From positions 310,001-374,000 of the forward strand of contig CAVVKG010000008.1 of assembly GCA_963748925.1 (NCBI GenBank): DNA of 64,000 bases, in the 5' to 3' direction. Of this stretch, positions 63,276 to 64,000 are shown piece by piece. The position numbers and the translations under genes were made by a program. The notes below the pieces were generated by a model. That model did no database searches and was not told where the DNA came from. It was given only the letters and a program-made list of their open reading frames with translations. Source of the DNA: Cryomorpha sp963748925. Lineage in GTDB: Bacteria; Bacteroidota; Bacteroidia; Flavobacteriales_D; Cryomorphaceae. How positions within the stretch are numbered: the first letter of the stretch is position 1; each line of letters begins with the position of its first letter.

Positions 63276-64000
63276 AGATAAGTTTGAAATAGAAATTGGA
63301 AAGAGGCTTCAAAGTACCGAAGCACCAGTACCTGCGGGTTCATGGGCAGCCATTAAGGCGGGCATAAAAACCCCACCGGCGGCCACTCCTTCGGGGTCTC
63401 CTGTTTCGGGATCTGGTTTTATTGTGGGGCTGGCAGCAGCCACCTTAATGCTTGTTTCATTGGTAGTGTATAGCGGCAATGAGCCCGCGCATAGCAATGA
63501 CTCTGAAGCTGTAACTATTGAACAGCCTGCCACCGAGCCGGCCAAATCGCCTGTTACGGTTGTGCAAAAAGCTGAGACCGAAAGTGAGAGTGTGACATCA
63601 GAAACAACACAAGAAGAAATAACTACTGCTGCTAAGAGTTCTGCTATGGAAACTCCGGCAGTAGCTGAACCGGTTCAGTCAGAGGCTGTATTTACACCCA
63701 GAGAATCTATTGTTGGTAAACCGATAGACTCAAATGGTATTTCCGAAATCCAAGAGCAAAAAGCGGAATTACGGAAGAAAAAAGTTCTACAAGAGAATAA
63801 AATAAAAGAAGATGTAAACGGTACAGAGCAAAATGAATCTGCTCCTGTGGCTAAACCGAAAGCTAATATTACAGCGAATAAAGTCGTTGGTTACGCGCCG
63901 CTCACCGTTAATTTTGGTAACAAGGGTGAAGGCGAGAAGTTTTATTGGGAATTTGGCTACATGGCCGAGTCAGATGATAAAGCTCCTGAAGTGATTTTTG
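63268..64000 (+). CDS. Membrane protein with periplasmic PKD domain, possible anti-sigma factor (partial)
   Basis: GTG start at 63268 overlapping the sigma gene stop; open to the window end (244 codons). A short cytoplasmic N-terminus, one membrane helix (GSGFIVGLAAATLMLVSLVVYSG), then a long charged low-complexity linker, then a PKD-like domain (ANKVVGYAPLTVNFGNKGEGEKFYWEFGY). Gene order and topology suggest control of the sigma factor, but no anti-sigma domain is seen. Confidence 0.75.
   Translation, partial: MIKDKFEIEIGKRLQSTEAPVPAGSWAAIKAGIKTPPAATPSGSPVSGSGFIVGLAAATLMLVSLVVYSGNEPAHSNDSEAVTIEQPATEPAKSPVTVVQKAETESESVTSETTQEEITTAAKSSAMETPAVAEPVQSEAVFTPRESIVGKPIDSNGISEIQEQKAELRKKKVLQENKIKEDVNGTEQNESAPVAKPKANITANKVVGYAPLTVNFGNKGEGEKFYWEFGYMAESDDKAPEVIF

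Overview
The window looks like chromosomal DNA of a member of the Bacteroidota, probably an aerobic, Flavobacteriales-like bacterium. Evidence: several secreted proteins with C-terminal type IX secretion (T9SS) sorting domains, Bacteroidota-type promoters (TAnnTTTG at -7, in one case with TTG 19 bases upstream), the L28-L33-DUF4295-FtsY-RimO gene order, a type II NADH dehydrogenase and an adenosylcobalamin-dependent ribonucleotide reductase.

Layout. 1-4.4 kb: LuxC-like acyl-CoA reductase (partial), ferredoxin, a secreted protein, then serine synthesis (serC with a frameshift, serA). 4.4-7.9 kb: large secreted PNGase F-like protein with a LamG insert. 8.1-13.5 kb: pyrR-pyrB, STAS protein, T9SS protein (frameshift), ribonuclease Z, LuxR-type response regulator (frameshift), BadF-type kinase. 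13.5-17.6 kb: M23 peptidase (frameshift), coiled-coil protein, zapA, rny. 17.6-30.9 kb: surface polysaccharide cluster containing a decayed flippase, acetyltransferase and glycosyltransferase, an inverted aminotransferase/GT2 pair, a FemAB-like protein, an O-antigen ligase-like protein, wecB, a second DegT aminotransferase and a sugar-phosphate transferase.

31.3-40.2 kb is the most interesting part: an AT-rich defence island between housekeeping genes. It holds a two-gene operon of a 2TM-beta-barrel effector and a minimal Cas10-like polymerase (mCpol), the 'Panoptes' arrangement. Convergent to it is a complete type II CBASS operon (DUF2188 protein, CapV patatin phospholipase, DncV-like CD-NTase, Cap2 E1/E2, Cap3 JAB protease). 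Divergent from CBASS is a capH/capP regulator pair, with two matching GTTTC-N6-GAAAC palindromes in the shared promoter region. An HD-like protein of unknown function and a start-less gene remnant close the island. CBASS would make a cyclic nucleotide that activates CapV. In the Panoptes model, mCpol makes a cyclic nucleotide that keeps the 2TM-beta effector off, so a phage protein that sequesters nucleotides to block CBASS would release that second effector.

40.3-64 kb is mainly housekeeping and secreted genes: transglutaminase-like protein, nucleoside phosphorylase, DUF4197 lipoprotein, cinA, ribosomal proteins, ftsY, rimO, topoisomerase IB, a dockerin-like secreted protein, nrdJ, a porin, PfpI, a rhodanese, an arsenosugar-type glycosyltransferase pair, ndh-2, a pair of palindromic repeat elements, and an ECF sigma factor with a PKD-containing membrane protein running off the end. 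I saw no tRNA, rRNA, CRISPR array, integrase or intact transposase. Several otherwise normal genes carry single +1 shifts, some in short G/C runs; these may be assembly errors, unlike the many lesions in the polysaccharide genes.
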